Shown: positions 49,347 through 57,506 of the stretch, in pieces | Position numbering within the stretch: position 1 is the stretch's first letter | How the letters are laid out: each line of letters opens with the position of its first letter | Source of the DNA: Pseudarthrobacter albicanus | GTDB lineage: Bacteria > Actinomycetota > Actinomycetes > Actinomycetales > Micrococcaceae | Reading direction: 5' to 3' | NCBI RefSeq assembly: GCF_018224015.1 | Contig: NZ_JAGPOT010000033.1 | Coordinates: forward strand, 1-62,111 | Length of the DNA: 62,111 nt | Program-made: the position numbers and the translations under genes | The notes under the pieces: generated by a model | The model's database searches: none | Told to the model about the DNA's origin: nothing | Seen by the model: the letters and a program-made list of their open reading frames with translations, nothing else

Positions 49347-50183
49347 ATGAACCTTTCCGCTTTCCTGGCCGCGCGAGGCGGTGCAGCCGGTACGGCTGAT
49401 CTTGCCCGGGCGGGATTCAGCCGTGCAGGGCTGGACCGGGCCCTGGCAGCCGGTGCCATTATCAGGATCCGCCGCGGGCACTACGGGCTGCCGCAGGATC
49501 CCAGCGACCACCGCGCCGCTCGAGAGCTGAAGGCGCTGTTGACGTGCCTGTCCGCCGCCCCAAGCTACCGGTTGTGGACCCTGGTCCCGGCGCGGACCCT
49601 GCACCTGTGCTCCGGGCATCGCAGGGCACCGCTGGACACCGTGGCCCACGGCGCCTGCCGCCACCCGCAACACCCCTGGCTGCCGGTGGCGGGCCTCGCC
49701 GATGTGCTCATCCATGCCCTGCACTGCCTGCCGGAACTGCAGGCCCTCGTGATGGTCCAGTGTGCCGTGGGCCGTGGCGACATCAGCCTCGGGTTCCTCC
49801 GCAGCAAGCTTGGCGGCAACCGGAACGGCCGGGCCAGGTCGGTGCTGGACCGGGTCATCCCGCGGGCCGATTCAGTGCTGGAGGTCCTGGCCAATGACGC
49901 TTTCCGCCGGGCCGGGCTGCACGTGCGGCGGCATGTGGAGATTCCGGGCGTGGGCGAGGTCGACTTCCTGATCGAGGAGTGCCTCGTGGTGGAGACCGAC
50001 GGAGAAACCCACCTCGAGCCGATCCAGGTCAGGAAGGACCGGAGCCGGAACAACGCGACCGTCGTTGGAGGTTACCTCGGGCTGCGGTTTGGCTATGCCG
50101 ACGTCGTCCATCACCCGGAGCGGATGATGGCGCAAGTCCTGGCGGTGCTGGAGCAGCGGCGCGCCGGCGCGTTCCACCCCTGA
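49347..50183 (+). CDS. AbiEi-like antitoxin domain plus DUF559/Vsr-type endonuclease domain protein
   Basis: A 278-residue protein. The N-terminus (FLAARGGAAGTADLARAGFSRAGLDRALAAGAIIRIRRGHYGLP) is the winged-helix domain found in type IV AbiEi antitoxins. The C-terminus has a PD-(D/E)XK/Vsr-like core with GEVDFLIEECLVVETDGETH and a basic helix (RKDRSRNNA). Such two-domain proteins are abundant in Micrococcales. No AbiEii toxin gene adjoins it, so it is not a classical toxin-antitoxin pair. It is bracketed on both sides by family C hairpins. Confidence 0.75.
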   Translation: MNLSAFLAARGGAAGTADLARAGFSRAGLDRALAAGAIIRIRRGHYGLPQDPSDHRAARELKALLTCLSAAPSYRLWTLVPARTLHLCSGHRRAPLDTVAHGACRHPQHPWLPVAGLADVLIHALHCLPELQALVMVQCAVGRGDISLGFLRSKLGGNRNGRARSVLDRVIPRADSVLEVLANDAFRRAGLHVRRHVEIPGVGEVDFLIEECLVVETDGETHLEPIQVRKDRSRNNATVVGGYLGLRFGYADVVHHPERMMAQVLAVLEQRRAGAFHP

Positions 50184-50204
50184 TCCACATTGACGGTGGC
50201 TGCC

Positions 50205-50282
50205 GTCCGGGGCGACTTTGAAGCCCCCGGCTGCGGAATCCGGGCCCGGGGACGGCGTGTCGGCGTCAAAGTGCCCCCGGAC
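50205..50282. repeat. Long hairpin, family C
   Basis: GTCCGGGGCGACTTTGAAGC (from 50205) pairs imperfectly with CGTCAAAGTGCCCCCGGAC (50264-50282). It lies between convergent genes. Confidence 0.8.
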
Positions 50283-50310
50283 CGCGCCGGACCGCGCCAG
50301 GCGCGGAGGC

Positions 50311-50739
50311 CTAGTCCTCGTCGTCGTCGTTGAAGGCCCACTCGAACATGTCGAAGACGAACTCGGAGAAGGTTCCTTCTTCGCTCTTCCATTGGCCGCG
50401 GGCGTTGTTGCGGCGCCACACGATCGGGTCGGGGACGCTGAGGTCGCCCACCCGGAACCCCCAGGTGAACTGTTCCTCCTCGTCCTCGAGGAACATCAGG
50501 AAGCCTTCGTCATCAACTTCGAGCTCTTCGGGGTCCCAGAAGTAGTGGTAGGCCTCCATGAGGTCCTCGCAGCCGCCCACCGCCTCGTAAAACTCCCGCA
50601 GGACCAGCGGCACCTGGAACTGGTGCTCCGCGAGGGCCTTCTCGAGGTCCTCGGCCGGCAGGCCATCCTCTTCCTGCCATTCGTCTTCGAGATACTTCGG
50701 GACAAGCGCGCGGAATTTCTCGAGGAACATGTCAGTCAT
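50311..50739 (-). CDS. Small acidic SMI1/KNR4-like protein
   Basis: A 142-residue, strongly acidic protein (LEDEWQEEDGL, FLEDEEEQF, FNDDDED). The segments VPLVLREFYEAVGG and LSVPDPIVWRRNN fit the SMI1/KNR4 (SUKH) superfamily pattern of a helix with LREFY followed by beta strands. SUKH proteins are often immunity proteins, but no polymorphic toxin is nearby and close relatives appear as lone genes, so a housekeeping role is equally possible. It shares strand and a 13-bp gap with the channel gene upstream of it only in the opposite sense (the channel gene lies before it in transcription). Confidence 0.6.
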   Translation of the reverse strand: MTDMFLEKFRALVPKYLEDEWQEEDGLPAEDLEKALAEHQFQVPLVLREFYEAVGGCEDLMEAYHYFWDPEELEVDDEGFLMFLEDEEEQFTWGFRVGDLSVPDPIVWRRNNARGQWKSEEGTFSEFVFDMFEWAFNDDDED

Positions 50740-50752
50740 GCTCTTATCCTAG

Positions 50753-51424
50753 CTAATCCCGGGGGCCGCTATCCGCCGGGTCCAGGCCGAGGCGGTGCCA
50801 GCCGCGGACGGCCAGCGGGGCGTGCCAGTGGCGCCGCCAGGCCGTGACACGGAAGGCGAAGACGACGGCGGCCACCGCACCCGCGGTCACCACGTTGAAC
50901 GTGCCCGTAACGGAGAGCAACACCGTCAGCGCGGCCCCCGCGAAGGCGGGCAGGGCGTAGATGTCCTTGGGGTCGAAGAGCTGGGGCACCTCATTGGCGG
51001 TGATGTCCCGCAGCAGTCCGCCGCCCACCGCCGTCGTGACCCCCAGGAGGACGGCCGGCACGGGGTGCATCCCGGCACCGAGCGCCTTCAGCGTCCCGGT
51101 GATGCAGAACAGGGCCAGGCCGCCGGCGTCGAACAGGATCAGCAGCGAGGTGAAGCGCTCGACGCTGGAGAACAGGAAGTACACCAGCACCGCGGCCAGG
51201 AGCGGGGGCGCAAGGTAGGCGGGGTTGGTGAAGGCGGCGGGCGGGCCGGCGTTGATGATGATGTCCCTGATGACGCCGCCGCCCAGGCCGACCACCGAGG
51301 CCAGCAGCAGGGAACCGACGATGTCGAACTGCCTCCGCGCCGCGAGCAGCGAACCCGAGACCGCGAAGAAGAAGACGCCGGCCAGGTCCAGCCAGACCAG
51401 GGCGATGCTGAAGGAGAAGGTCAT
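50753..51424 (-). CDS. TRIC-type cation channel family protein (UPF0126)
   Basis: A 223-residue membrane protein with seven spans in two repeats. Each repeat carries the glycine-rich kinked motif: VGLGGGVIRDIII in the first and VTTAVGGGLLRDITANEVP in the second. Prokaryotic TRIC channels are trimeric K+ channels of this architecture. It lies 13 bp upstream (in transcription) of the SMI1-like gene and divergent from the chelatase gene. Confidence 0.85.
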   Translation of the reverse strand: MTFSFSIALVWLDLAGVFFFAVSGSLLAARRQFDIVGSLLLASVVGLGGGVIRDIIINAGPPAAFTNPAYLAPPLLAAVLVYFLFSSVERFTSLLILFDAGGLALFCITGTLKALGAGMHPVPAVLLGVTTAVGGGLLRDITANEVPQLFDPKDIYALPAFAGAALTVLLSVTGTFNVVTAGAVAAVVFAFRVTAWRRHWHAPLAVRGWHRLGLDPADSGPRD

Positions 51425-51484
51425 GGGGCGTCCCGGTCGGTAGCAGGGGGCGGATGGGGCGGCTCCAAGGTTACGCTAGCGGCT

Positions 51485-52237
51485 ATGAATAGCCCCATCC
51501 TGATCGCCTGCGCCCACGGCACCTCCAGCGCGGCCGGCGCGGCGGAGGTCAACGCCCTCCGGGCCGGCATCGCGGCCCTGCGCCCCGGGCTCGACGTCCG
51601 CGAGGCCTACGTGGACGTCCAGGATCCCGAACTGCCGGCCGTGGTGGCGGGCCTGCCGGCGGGGGAGCCCGCTGTCGTGGTGCCGCTGCTGCTGAGCGTG
51701 GGCTACCACGTCAAGGTGGACATCGCGCGGGCGGTCAAAAGCCGGCCGGACACCCTCGCCGCCGCCCCGCTCGGGCCGGACCCGCGGCTGGCGGCCCTGC
51801 TGGATGCGCGCCTGCGGGAGGCCGGCGTGACGGACAACGACGCCGTGGTCCTCGCCGCCGCCGGTTCCTCCAATCCCGCCGCCGCCCGGAATGTCGAGGA
51901 ACTCGCCGGCCAGCTGCGGGCGCTGCGGCCGAACCGGATCGTGGCCGGCTACGGCGCCTCGGCCAAACCCTCCGTACCCGAGGCCGTGGCTGCGTTGCGC
52001 GAAGAGGCGGCGTTGCGCGGGGAGGCTGCGTTGCGCGAAGAGGCCGTGGGCCGGGAGGCGGGGGCCGGCCGGGTGGTCATCGCGTCCTACCTGCTGGCGC
52101 CGGGCTTCTTCCACGACCAGCTGGCCAAGGCCGGGGCGGACCTGGTCACGGCGCCGCTGCTTCCCTCGCCGGTGCTCGCCGGGATCGCCCTGGAACGGTA
52201 TGACGCGGCCGTCGCGGCGCGGGCACCCCGGGCGTAA
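51485..52237 (+). CDS. CbiX/SirB-like sirohydrochlorin chelatase
   Basis: A 250-residue protein with two CbiX-like halves. The first has the metal-binding start LIACAHGTSS and VVPLLLSVGYHVKVDI, with the catalytic histidines; the second has VVLAAAGSSNPAAARN and YLLAPGFFHDQL. These enzymes insert iron or cobalt into sirohydrochlorin. As it sits just before a siroheme-dependent sulfite reductase, iron insertion for siroheme is the likely job. An 18-bp in-frame tandem repeat (51990-52047) encodes ALREEA-like units between the halves. Confidence 0.85.
   Translation: MNSPILIACAHGTSSAAGAAEVNALRAGIAALRPGLDVREAYVDVQDPELPAVVAGLPAGEPAVVVPLLLSVGYHVKVDIARAVKSRPDTLAAAPLGPDPRLAALLDARLREAGVTDNDAVVLAAAGSSNPAAARNVEELAGQLRALRPNRIVAGYGASAKPSVPEAVAALREEAALRGEAALREEAVGREAGAGRVVIASYLLAPGFFHDQLAKAGADLVTAPLLPSPVLAGIALERYDAAVAARAPRA
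51990..52047 (+). repeat. 18-bp tandem repeat within the chelatase gene
   Basis: About three units of GCGTTGCGCGAAGAGGC (with small changes) encode ALREEA, ALRGEA, ALREEA. It lies in a surface linker and preserves the frame. Confidence 0.8.
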
Positions 52238-52334
52238 AGCCGGGACCCGCCATGCACGCACGCCCCGGCAGTTCAAGGCTTCGGGGCGGTTCGTGACGAA
52301 TTGTTTCCCTAGGTGACTTCCCGTTTCAGACCCT

Positions 52335-52370
52335 TTGTGACGGCATTAAAGGCCGCCTACAGTCGATCCA
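52335..52370 (+). promoter_or_regulatory. Promoter of the sulfate-assimilation operon, leaderless
   Basis: TTGTGA (52335-52340) and TACAGT (52358-52363) are 17 bp apart, and the seventh base after the -10 is the A of ATG 52370. No Shine-Dalgarno sequence precedes the ATG. The sir mRNA is therefore probably leaderless. Confidence 0.6.
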
Positions 52371-54118
52371 TGACTGATACAGCTCTAGCCGGAGCGTCCC
52401 CGGACCAGGCTGCCCCCGCACGCGCCAAACGCCCCGCCTCCCGCCCCGCCGCCAAGCCGCACGGGCAGTGGAAAGTGGACGGCACCGCGCCGCTGAACGC
52501 CAACGAAACCTGGAAACAGGAGGACAACGGCCTCAACGTCCGCGAGCGTATCGAGTCCGTCTACGCCAAGCACGGCTTCGACTCCATCGACGGCACGGAC
52601 CTGCACGGCCGCTTCCGGTGGTGGGGCCTGTACACCCAGCGCAAGCCCGGGATCGACGGCGGCAAGACCGCCACGCTCGAGCCGCACGAGCTCGAAGACA
52701 AGTACTTCATGCTGCGCGTCAGGATCGACGGCGGCGCGCTCAGCACCGAACAGCTGCGCGTCATCGGCCAGATCTCCGTGGACTTCGCCCGCGACTCGGC
52801 CGATCTCACCGACCGCCAGAACATCCAGCTGCACTGGATCCGGGTGGAGGACATGCCGGAAATCTGGCGCCGGCTCGAGTCCGTGGACCTGTCCACCACC
52901 GAGGCCTGCGGCGACGTTCCCCGCGTCATCCTGGGTTCCCCGGTGGCCGGCATCGCCAGGGACGAGATCATCGACCCCACGCCGCTGATCCAGGAACTCG
53001 CCGAACGCTTCATCGGTGACCCCGAACTGGCCAACCTGCCGCGCAAATTCAAGACCGCCATCACGGGCCACCCGAGCCAGGACGTCGTTCACGAGATCAA
53101 CGACATCGGCCTGGTGGGCATGGTCCACCCCGAACTCGGGCCCGGTTACGACCTTTGGGTGGGCGGCGCGCTCTCCACCAACCCCATGCTGGGCAAACGG
53201 CTCGGCGCGTTCGTCAAGCCGGACCAGGCCGCCGACGTCTGGCTCGGCGTGACCAGCATCTTCCGCGACTACGGCTACCGGCGGATGCGCACCAAGGCCC
53301 GCCTGAAGTTCCTGCTGGCCGACTGGGGAACGGAGAAGTTCCGCCAGGTCCTCGAGGACGAATACCTCGGCTACAAGCTCAGCGACGGCCCCGCGGCCCC
53401 CAAGCCCTCCGCCCCGGGCGACCACATCGGCGTCCACGAGCAGAAGGACGGCAAGTTCTTCATCGGCGCCACCCCGCTGGCCGGCCGCCTCTCCGGCAGC
53501 CAGCTGGTCAGGCTCGCGGACACCCTCGAGGCCCGCGGCTCCCGGCGGCTGCGCACCACCCCGCACCAGAAGATCGTGGTCCTCGACGTGCCCAAGGACG
53601 AGGTGGAACCGCTCGTGGCCGAGCTCGACGCCCTGGGCCTCTCCGCCCGCCCGTCGGTGTTCCGCCGCGGCACCATCGCCTGCACGGGCATCGAATACTG
53701 CAAGCTCGCCATCGTCGAAACCAAGGTCACGGCCGCCACCGCCGTCGCCGAACTGGAACGCCGACTGGCCGACCTCGTCGAAAGCAAGCAGCTGCCGCAG
53801 GCACTTTCCCTGCACATCAACGGCTGCCCCAACTCCTGCGCCCGCATCCAGACCGCGGACATCGGACTCAAGGGCATGATGCTGCCCACGCCCGACGGCG
53901 ACCCCACCCCCGGCTTCCAGGTCCACCTGGGCGGCGGGCTGGCTTCCTCCAGCCGCGAGGAAGCAGGCCTCGGACGCACCGTCCGCGGGCTCAAGGTCAC
54001 CGCCGGGGAGCTGCCCGACTACGTCGAACGGGTGGTCCGCAAGTTCGTGGCCGACCACGCCGAAGGCCAGACCTTCGCCGAATGGGCCTTCGCCGCCGAT
54101 GAGGGGGACCTGCAATGA
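52370..54118 (+). CDS. sir: Ferredoxin-type assimilatory sulfite reductase (siroheme/4Fe-4S)
   Basis: A 582-residue sulfite/nitrite reductase with two pseudo-repeats. Substrate-binding Arg/Lys segments are DLTDRQNIQLHWIR and RRLRTTPHQKIVVLDV. Cluster/siroheme cysteines are in ACTGIEYCKLAI and HINGCPNSCARIQ. The neighbours cysH, cysD and cysN make sulfite the likely substrate, not nitrite. The N-terminal ~35 residues are Ala/Pro/Lys-rich. Its stop overlaps the cysH start (ATGA). It reduces sulfite to sulfide in the cytoplasm. Confidence 0.9.
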   Translation: MTDTALAGASPDQAAPARAKRPASRPAAKPHGQWKVDGTAPLNANETWKQEDNGLNVRERIESVYAKHGFDSIDGTDLHGRFRWWGLYTQRKPGIDGGKTATLEPHELEDKYFMLRVRIDGGALSTEQLRVIGQISVDFARDSADLTDRQNIQLHWIRVEDMPEIWRRLESVDLSTTEACGDVPRVILGSPVAGIARDEIIDPTPLIQELAERFIGDPELANLPRKFKTAITGHPSQDVVHEINDIGLVGMVHPELGPGYDLWVGGALSTNPMLGKRLGAFVKPDQAADVWLGVTSIFRDYGYRRMRTKARLKFLLADWGTEKFRQVLEDEYLGYKLSDGPAAPKPSAPGDHIGVHEQKDGKFFIGATPLAGRLSGSQLVRLADTLEARGSRRLRTTPHQKIVVLDVPKDEVEPLVAELDALGLSARPSVFRRGTIACTGIEYCKLAIVETKVTAATAVAELERRLADLVESKQLPQALSLHINGCPNSCARIQTADIGLKGMMLPTPDGDPTPGFQVHLGGGLASSSREEAGLGRTVRGLKVTAGELPDYVERVVRKFVADHAEGQTFAEWAFAADEGDLQ

Positions 54119-54909
54119 GCAAGCACGCATTGGGAGTGGACCCGGTGATTGAGCCTGTCGAAATCCCGGTCTCGACAAGCTCGACCACCGGCGGCCAGGT
54201 CACCGGCACATTGCGTTCCCACGACGAGCTCAAGGCCCTCGCCGGGGCCGGCGCCGCCGAGCTCGGCTGGGATGCCCCGGCCCGGGATGTCATCGCCTGG
54301 GTGGCGCGGAACTTCGAGCTGCCCGCCGTCGCCGTCGCCTGCTCCATGGCCGACGCCGTGCTCCCGGCTCTCGTCGCGGACCAGCTGCCCGGCGTCGACG
54401 TCCTGTTCCTGGAGACCGGCTACCACTTCCCGGAAACCTACGCCACCCGCGACGAGGTCGCCGCGAACCTGCGCGTCAACGTCGTGGACGTGCTGCCGGA
54501 GAACACGGTGGAGCAGCAGGACCGGCTCCTGGGCAAGGACCTCTTCGCCCGCGACGCCGCCCAGTGCTGCGCGCTGCGCAAGGTCGCGCCGCTGCGCCGC
54601 ACCCTCGCCGGCTACGAACTCTGGTTCACCGGAGTCCGCCGCGACGAGGCCCCCACCCGCACCAACACCCCGCTGGTCAGCTGGGACGAAACCAACGGAC
54701 TGGTCAAGGTCAACCCCCTGGCGGCCTGGAGCTTCGACCAGCTGGTGCAGTACTCCGACGACAACCTCCTTCCCGTCAACCCGCTGCTATCCCAGGGCTA
54801 CCCGTCCATTGGCTGCCAGCCCTGCACCCGGAAGGTGGCGCCCGGGGACGACCCCCGCGCCGGCCGCTGGGCAGGAACCGACAAGACAGAATGCGGACTA
54901 CACGTATGA
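54115..54909 (+). CDS. cysH: Assimilatory adenylylsulfate (APS) reductase
   Basis: A 264-residue reductase. The PP-loop-type start is ACSMADAVLPALV, and ETGYHFPETYATRDEV is a family segment. Two cysteine pairs, CCALRKVAPL and CQPC in IGCQPCTR, bind a 4Fe-4S cluster, which marks APS (not PAPS) reduction. The catalytic cysteine is in the C-terminal ECGLH. The N-terminus carries an in-frame insertion (54142-54191) of a 50-bp palindromic element encoding EPVEIPVSTSSTTG, absent from normal CysH. Its stop overlaps the cysD start. Confidence 0.92.
   Translation: MSKHALGVDPVIEPVEIPVSTSSTTGGQVTGTLRSHDELKALAGAGAAELGWDAPARDVIAWVARNFELPAVAVACSMADAVLPALVADQLPGVDVLFLETGYHFPETYATRDEVAANLRVNVVDVLPENTVEQQDRLLGKDLFARDAAQCCALRKVAPLRRTLAGYELWFTGVRRDEAPTRTNTPLVSWDETNGLVKVNPLAAWSFDQLVQYSDDNLLPVNPLLSQGYPSIGCQPCTRKVAPGDDPRAGRWAGTDKTECGLHV
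54142..54191. repeat. 50-bp palindromic element inside the cysH reading frame
   Basis: Arm CCGGTGATTGAGCCTGTCGA (from 54142) pairs with the arm ending at 54191 (TCTCGACAAGCTCGACCACC then GG). It is nearly identical to the reverse complement of the element at 60868-60917 in ssuC. It adds about 17 codons without breaking the frame. Confidence 0.9.
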
Positions 54910-55928
54910 GCACCCAAATCACCAACGAGGACCTGGAGCTGTCTGTGCTGGATCTTGACGCTGATTCTCCGAAAGCGGCGCATCGCGCGAGCGAGGAACG
55001 AGCGAGTGTGTCTAAGCCGCGTGGAGAAGCAGTGGCAAGACTCTCCAGCCTGGACACCCTCGAGTCCGAAGCCATCCACATCATCCGCGAGGTCGTTGCC
55101 GAATTCGAGAAGCCGGCGCTGCTGTTCTCGGGCGGCAAGGATTCCGTGGTGATGCTGCACCTGGCCACGAAGGCCTTCTGGCCGGGCAAGGTGCCGTTCC
55201 CGGTGCTGCACGTGGACACCGGCCACAACTTCCCGGAGGTCATCGAGTTCCGCGACCGAACGGTGGAGCGGCTGGGACTGAAGCTCGTCGTCGGCAGCGT
55301 GCAGGAGTTCATTGACCGGGGCGAGCTCGCCGAGCGCGCCGACGGCACCCGCAACCCGCTGCAGACCGTCCCGCTGCTGGACGCGATCGAGCGCAACAAG
55401 TTCGACGCCGTGTTCGGCGGCGGCCGCCGCGACGAGGACAAGGCCCGCGCCAAGGAACGCATCCTGAGCCTGCGCGACGAGTTCGGCCAGTGGGACCCGC
55501 GCAACCAGCGGCCCGAACTGTGGAACCTGTACAACGGCCGGCACACCGTGGGCCAGCACGTCCGCGCGTTCCCGATCAGCAACTGGACCGAGCTGGACGT
55601 GTGGCGCTACATCGAGCGCGAAGGCATCGACCTGCCGGGCCTGTACTACGCCCATGACCGCGAGGTCTTTGCCCGCGACGGCATGTGGCGCGCGGTCGGC
55701 GAGGTCTCCCAGCCGCGCGAACACGAAGACGTCATCACCAAGACCGTCCGCTACCGCACCGTCGGGGACATGTCCTGCACCGGCGCCGTCGAATCCGGCG
55801 CCGCCACCGTGCGCGACGTCGTGATTGAAGTTGCCGCGTCCACCATCACCGAACGTGGGGCCACCCGGGCAGATGACCGCATCTCCGAGGCCGCCATGGA
55901 AGACCGCAAGAAGGACGGCTATTTCTAA
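54906..55928 (+). CDS. cysD: Sulfate adenylyltransferase, small subunit
   Basis: A 340-residue ATP-pyrophosphatase-type subunit. The PP-loop is LLFSGGKDSVVMLHLA, and HVDTGHNFPEVIEFRD, FGGGRRDEDKARAKERI and the final AAMEDRKKDGYF are classic CysD. With CysN it makes APS from ATP and sulfate. The conserved protein begins only at about residue 50 (LDTLESEAIHIIREV). The preceding ~50 residues include ADSPKAAHRASEERASVSKP, encoded by a second imperfect palindromic insert (54965-55028). Its stop and the cysN start share one base (TAATG). Confidence 0.93.
   Translation: MSTQITNEDLELSVLDLDADSPKAAHRASEERASVSKPRGEAVARLSSLDTLESEAIHIIREVVAEFEKPALLFSGGKDSVVMLHLATKAFWPGKVPFPVLHVDTGHNFPEVIEFRDRTVERLGLKLVVGSVQEFIDRGELAERADGTRNPLQTVPLLDAIERNKFDAVFGGGRRDEDKARAKERILSLRDEFGQWDPRNQRPELWNLYNGRHTVGQHVRAFPISNWTELDVWRYIEREGIDLPGLYYAHDREVFARDGMWRAVGEVSQPREHEDVITKTVRYRTVGDMSCTGAVESGAATVRDVVIEVAASTITERGATRADDRISEAAMEDRKKDGYF
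54965..55028. repeat. Imperfect palindromic insert in the cysD 5' coding region
   Basis: TTCTCC (54965-54970) and GCGGC (54975-54979) pair with GCCGC (55016-55020) and GGAGAA (55023-55028). The centre carries GAGCGAGGAACGAGCGAG. It differs in sequence from the element in cysH and ssuC but occupies the same kind of place, the variable N-terminus. Confidence 0.6.
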
Positions 55929-57352
55929 TGAGCACCGACACTTTCCTCCCGGGCCCGGACCTGGCGTCCGCGGCCCTGCCCACCACGCTGTTCCGCTTCG
56001 CCACCGCGGGCTCGGTCGACGACGGCAAGTCCACCCTGGTGGGCCGGCTCCTGCATGACTCCAAGGCGATCCTCGCCGACCAGCTCGACGCCGTCGCCCG
56101 CACCTCCGCGGACCGCGGCTTCGGCGGGTCCGGGGCCACCGGCACCCAGGCGATCGACCTGGCCCTGCTGACCGACGGCCTGCGGGCCGAGCGGGAACAG
56201 GGCATCACCATCGACGTCGCCTACCGCTACTTCGCCACCGACCGGCGCAGCTTCATCCTCGCGGACTGCCCCGGCCACGTGCAGTACACCAAGAACACGG
56301 TGACCGGCGCGTCCACCGCGGACGCCGTCGTCGTGCTCATCGACGCCCGCAAGGGTGTCCTGGAACAGACCCGCCGGCACCTGTCTGTGCTGAAGCTGCT
56401 CCGCGTGGCGCACGTGGTCGTGGCCGTGAACAAGATCGACCTCGTGGACTTCAGTGAGGCCGTGTTCCGCGGGATCGAGGCGGACGTCCGGAAGGTCGGC
56501 CGCGAGCTCGGCCTCGGCGCGGACGGCGTCACCGACCTGCTGGTCATTCCGGTGTCGGCGCTCGACGGCGACAACGTCGTGGACCGCTCCGCCCGCACGC
56601 CCTGGTACGGCGGGCCGGCCATGCTCGAGGTCCTCGAGTCGCTGCCGGCCGCGGACGAACTCGAAAGCGACCTGGAGAGCTTCCGCTTCCCGGTGCAGCT
56701 CGTCATCCGGCCGCAGGGCGCGCTGGCGCCCGACGCCCTCGCCGGCGGGCTCGACGCCAGGCAGTACCGCGACTACCGCGCCTACGCCGGCCAGATCACC
56801 GAAGGCTCGGTCAAGGTGGGGGACAGCGTCAGCGTCCTGACGCCCGGCCAGGCCCCGCGCACCACCACGGTGACCGGGATCGACTTCGCCGGCGCCGAGC
56901 TCAGCGAAGCCGTGGCGCCGCAGTCGGTGGCGCTGCGCCTGGCCGACGAATTCGACGTCGCCCGCGGTGACACGATCGCCGCGGCCGGCACCATCCGGGA
57001 GGCCTCGGCCGATCTGTACGCGGCGCTGTGCTGGCTCTCGCCCAAACCGCTCCGCGAGGGCGCCAAGGTCCTCGTCAAGCACGGGACCCGCACGGTCCAG
57101 GCCATGGTGAGGAACGTGACCGGCAAGCTGGACCTCGCCAGCTTCCGGCTGGAGCCGACCACCACGCTGGAGCTGAACGACATCGGCAACGCCCAGCTGC
57201 GGCTCGCGGCCCCGCTGCCCCTGGAGAACTACCTGCACCACCGCCGCACCGGGGCGTTCCTGGTGATCGACCCGCTGGACGGCAACACCCTGGCCGCGGG
57301 CCTGGTCAGCGACCACCCGGGCGACCACGAGGACGAGCGCTACTCCATCTAG
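55928..57352 (+). CDS. cysN: Sulfate adenylyltransferase, large GTPase subunit
   Basis: A 474-residue EF-Tu-like GTPase: G1 GSVDDGKSTLVGRLLHD, G3 ADCPGHVQYTKN, G4 VNKIDLVD, then beta-barrel domains (FRFPVQLVIRP). It drives APS formation by CysD with GTP hydrolysis. No CysC kinase domain is fused, which fits a pathway that reduces APS directly. It is the last gene of the sir-cysH-cysD-cysN operon; a long hairpin follows. Confidence 0.94.
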   Translation: MSTDTFLPGPDLASAALPTTLFRFATAGSVDDGKSTLVGRLLHDSKAILADQLDAVARTSADRGFGGSGATGTQAIDLALLTDGLRAEREQGITIDVAYRYFATDRRSFILADCPGHVQYTKNTVTGASTADAVVVLIDARKGVLEQTRRHLSVLKLLRVAHVVVAVNKIDLVDFSEAVFRGIEADVRKVGRELGLGADGVTDLLVIPVSALDGDNVVDRSARTPWYGGPAMLEVLESLPAADELESDLESFRFPVQLVIRPQGALAPDALAGGLDARQYRDYRAYAGQITEGSVKVGDSVSVLTPGQAPRTTTVTGIDFAGAELSEAVAPQSVALRLADEFDVARGDTIAAAGTIREASADLYAALCWLSPKPLREGAKVLVKHGTRTVQAMVRNVTGKLDLASFRLEPTTTLELNDIGNAQLRLAAPLPLENYLHHRRTGAFLVIDPLDGNTLAAGLVSDHPGDHEDERYSI

Positions 57353-57378
57353 GTCTCAGCGAGAACTGCCCTGCGGGG

Positions 57379-57440
57379 TCGCCGGAAACGCGCGGGGGTC
57401 CCCGTAGACTTGCGGCGACCCCCCGCGCGTTTCCGGCGAA
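57379..57440. terminator. Long hairpin (family D) after cysN, probable terminator
   Basis: TCGCCGGAAACGCGCGGGGG (57379-57398 region) pairs with CCCCCGCGCGTTTCCGGCGA (about 57420-57439) over about 22 bp. It closes the sulfate operon and precedes rtcB. Confidence 0.8.
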
Positions 57441-57506
57441 CCCGCTGTTTCGGGGCCTTGCCACCCATTGCCCAGCCCACCATCATCGTCAGTGGGAGGG
57501 GAAACC

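Noticed and set aside
49347..50739. AbiEi-like gene and SMI1-like gene considered as a toxin-antitoxin or toxin-immunity pair
   Set aside because: They converge, are separated by a hairpin, and neither has a toxin domain.
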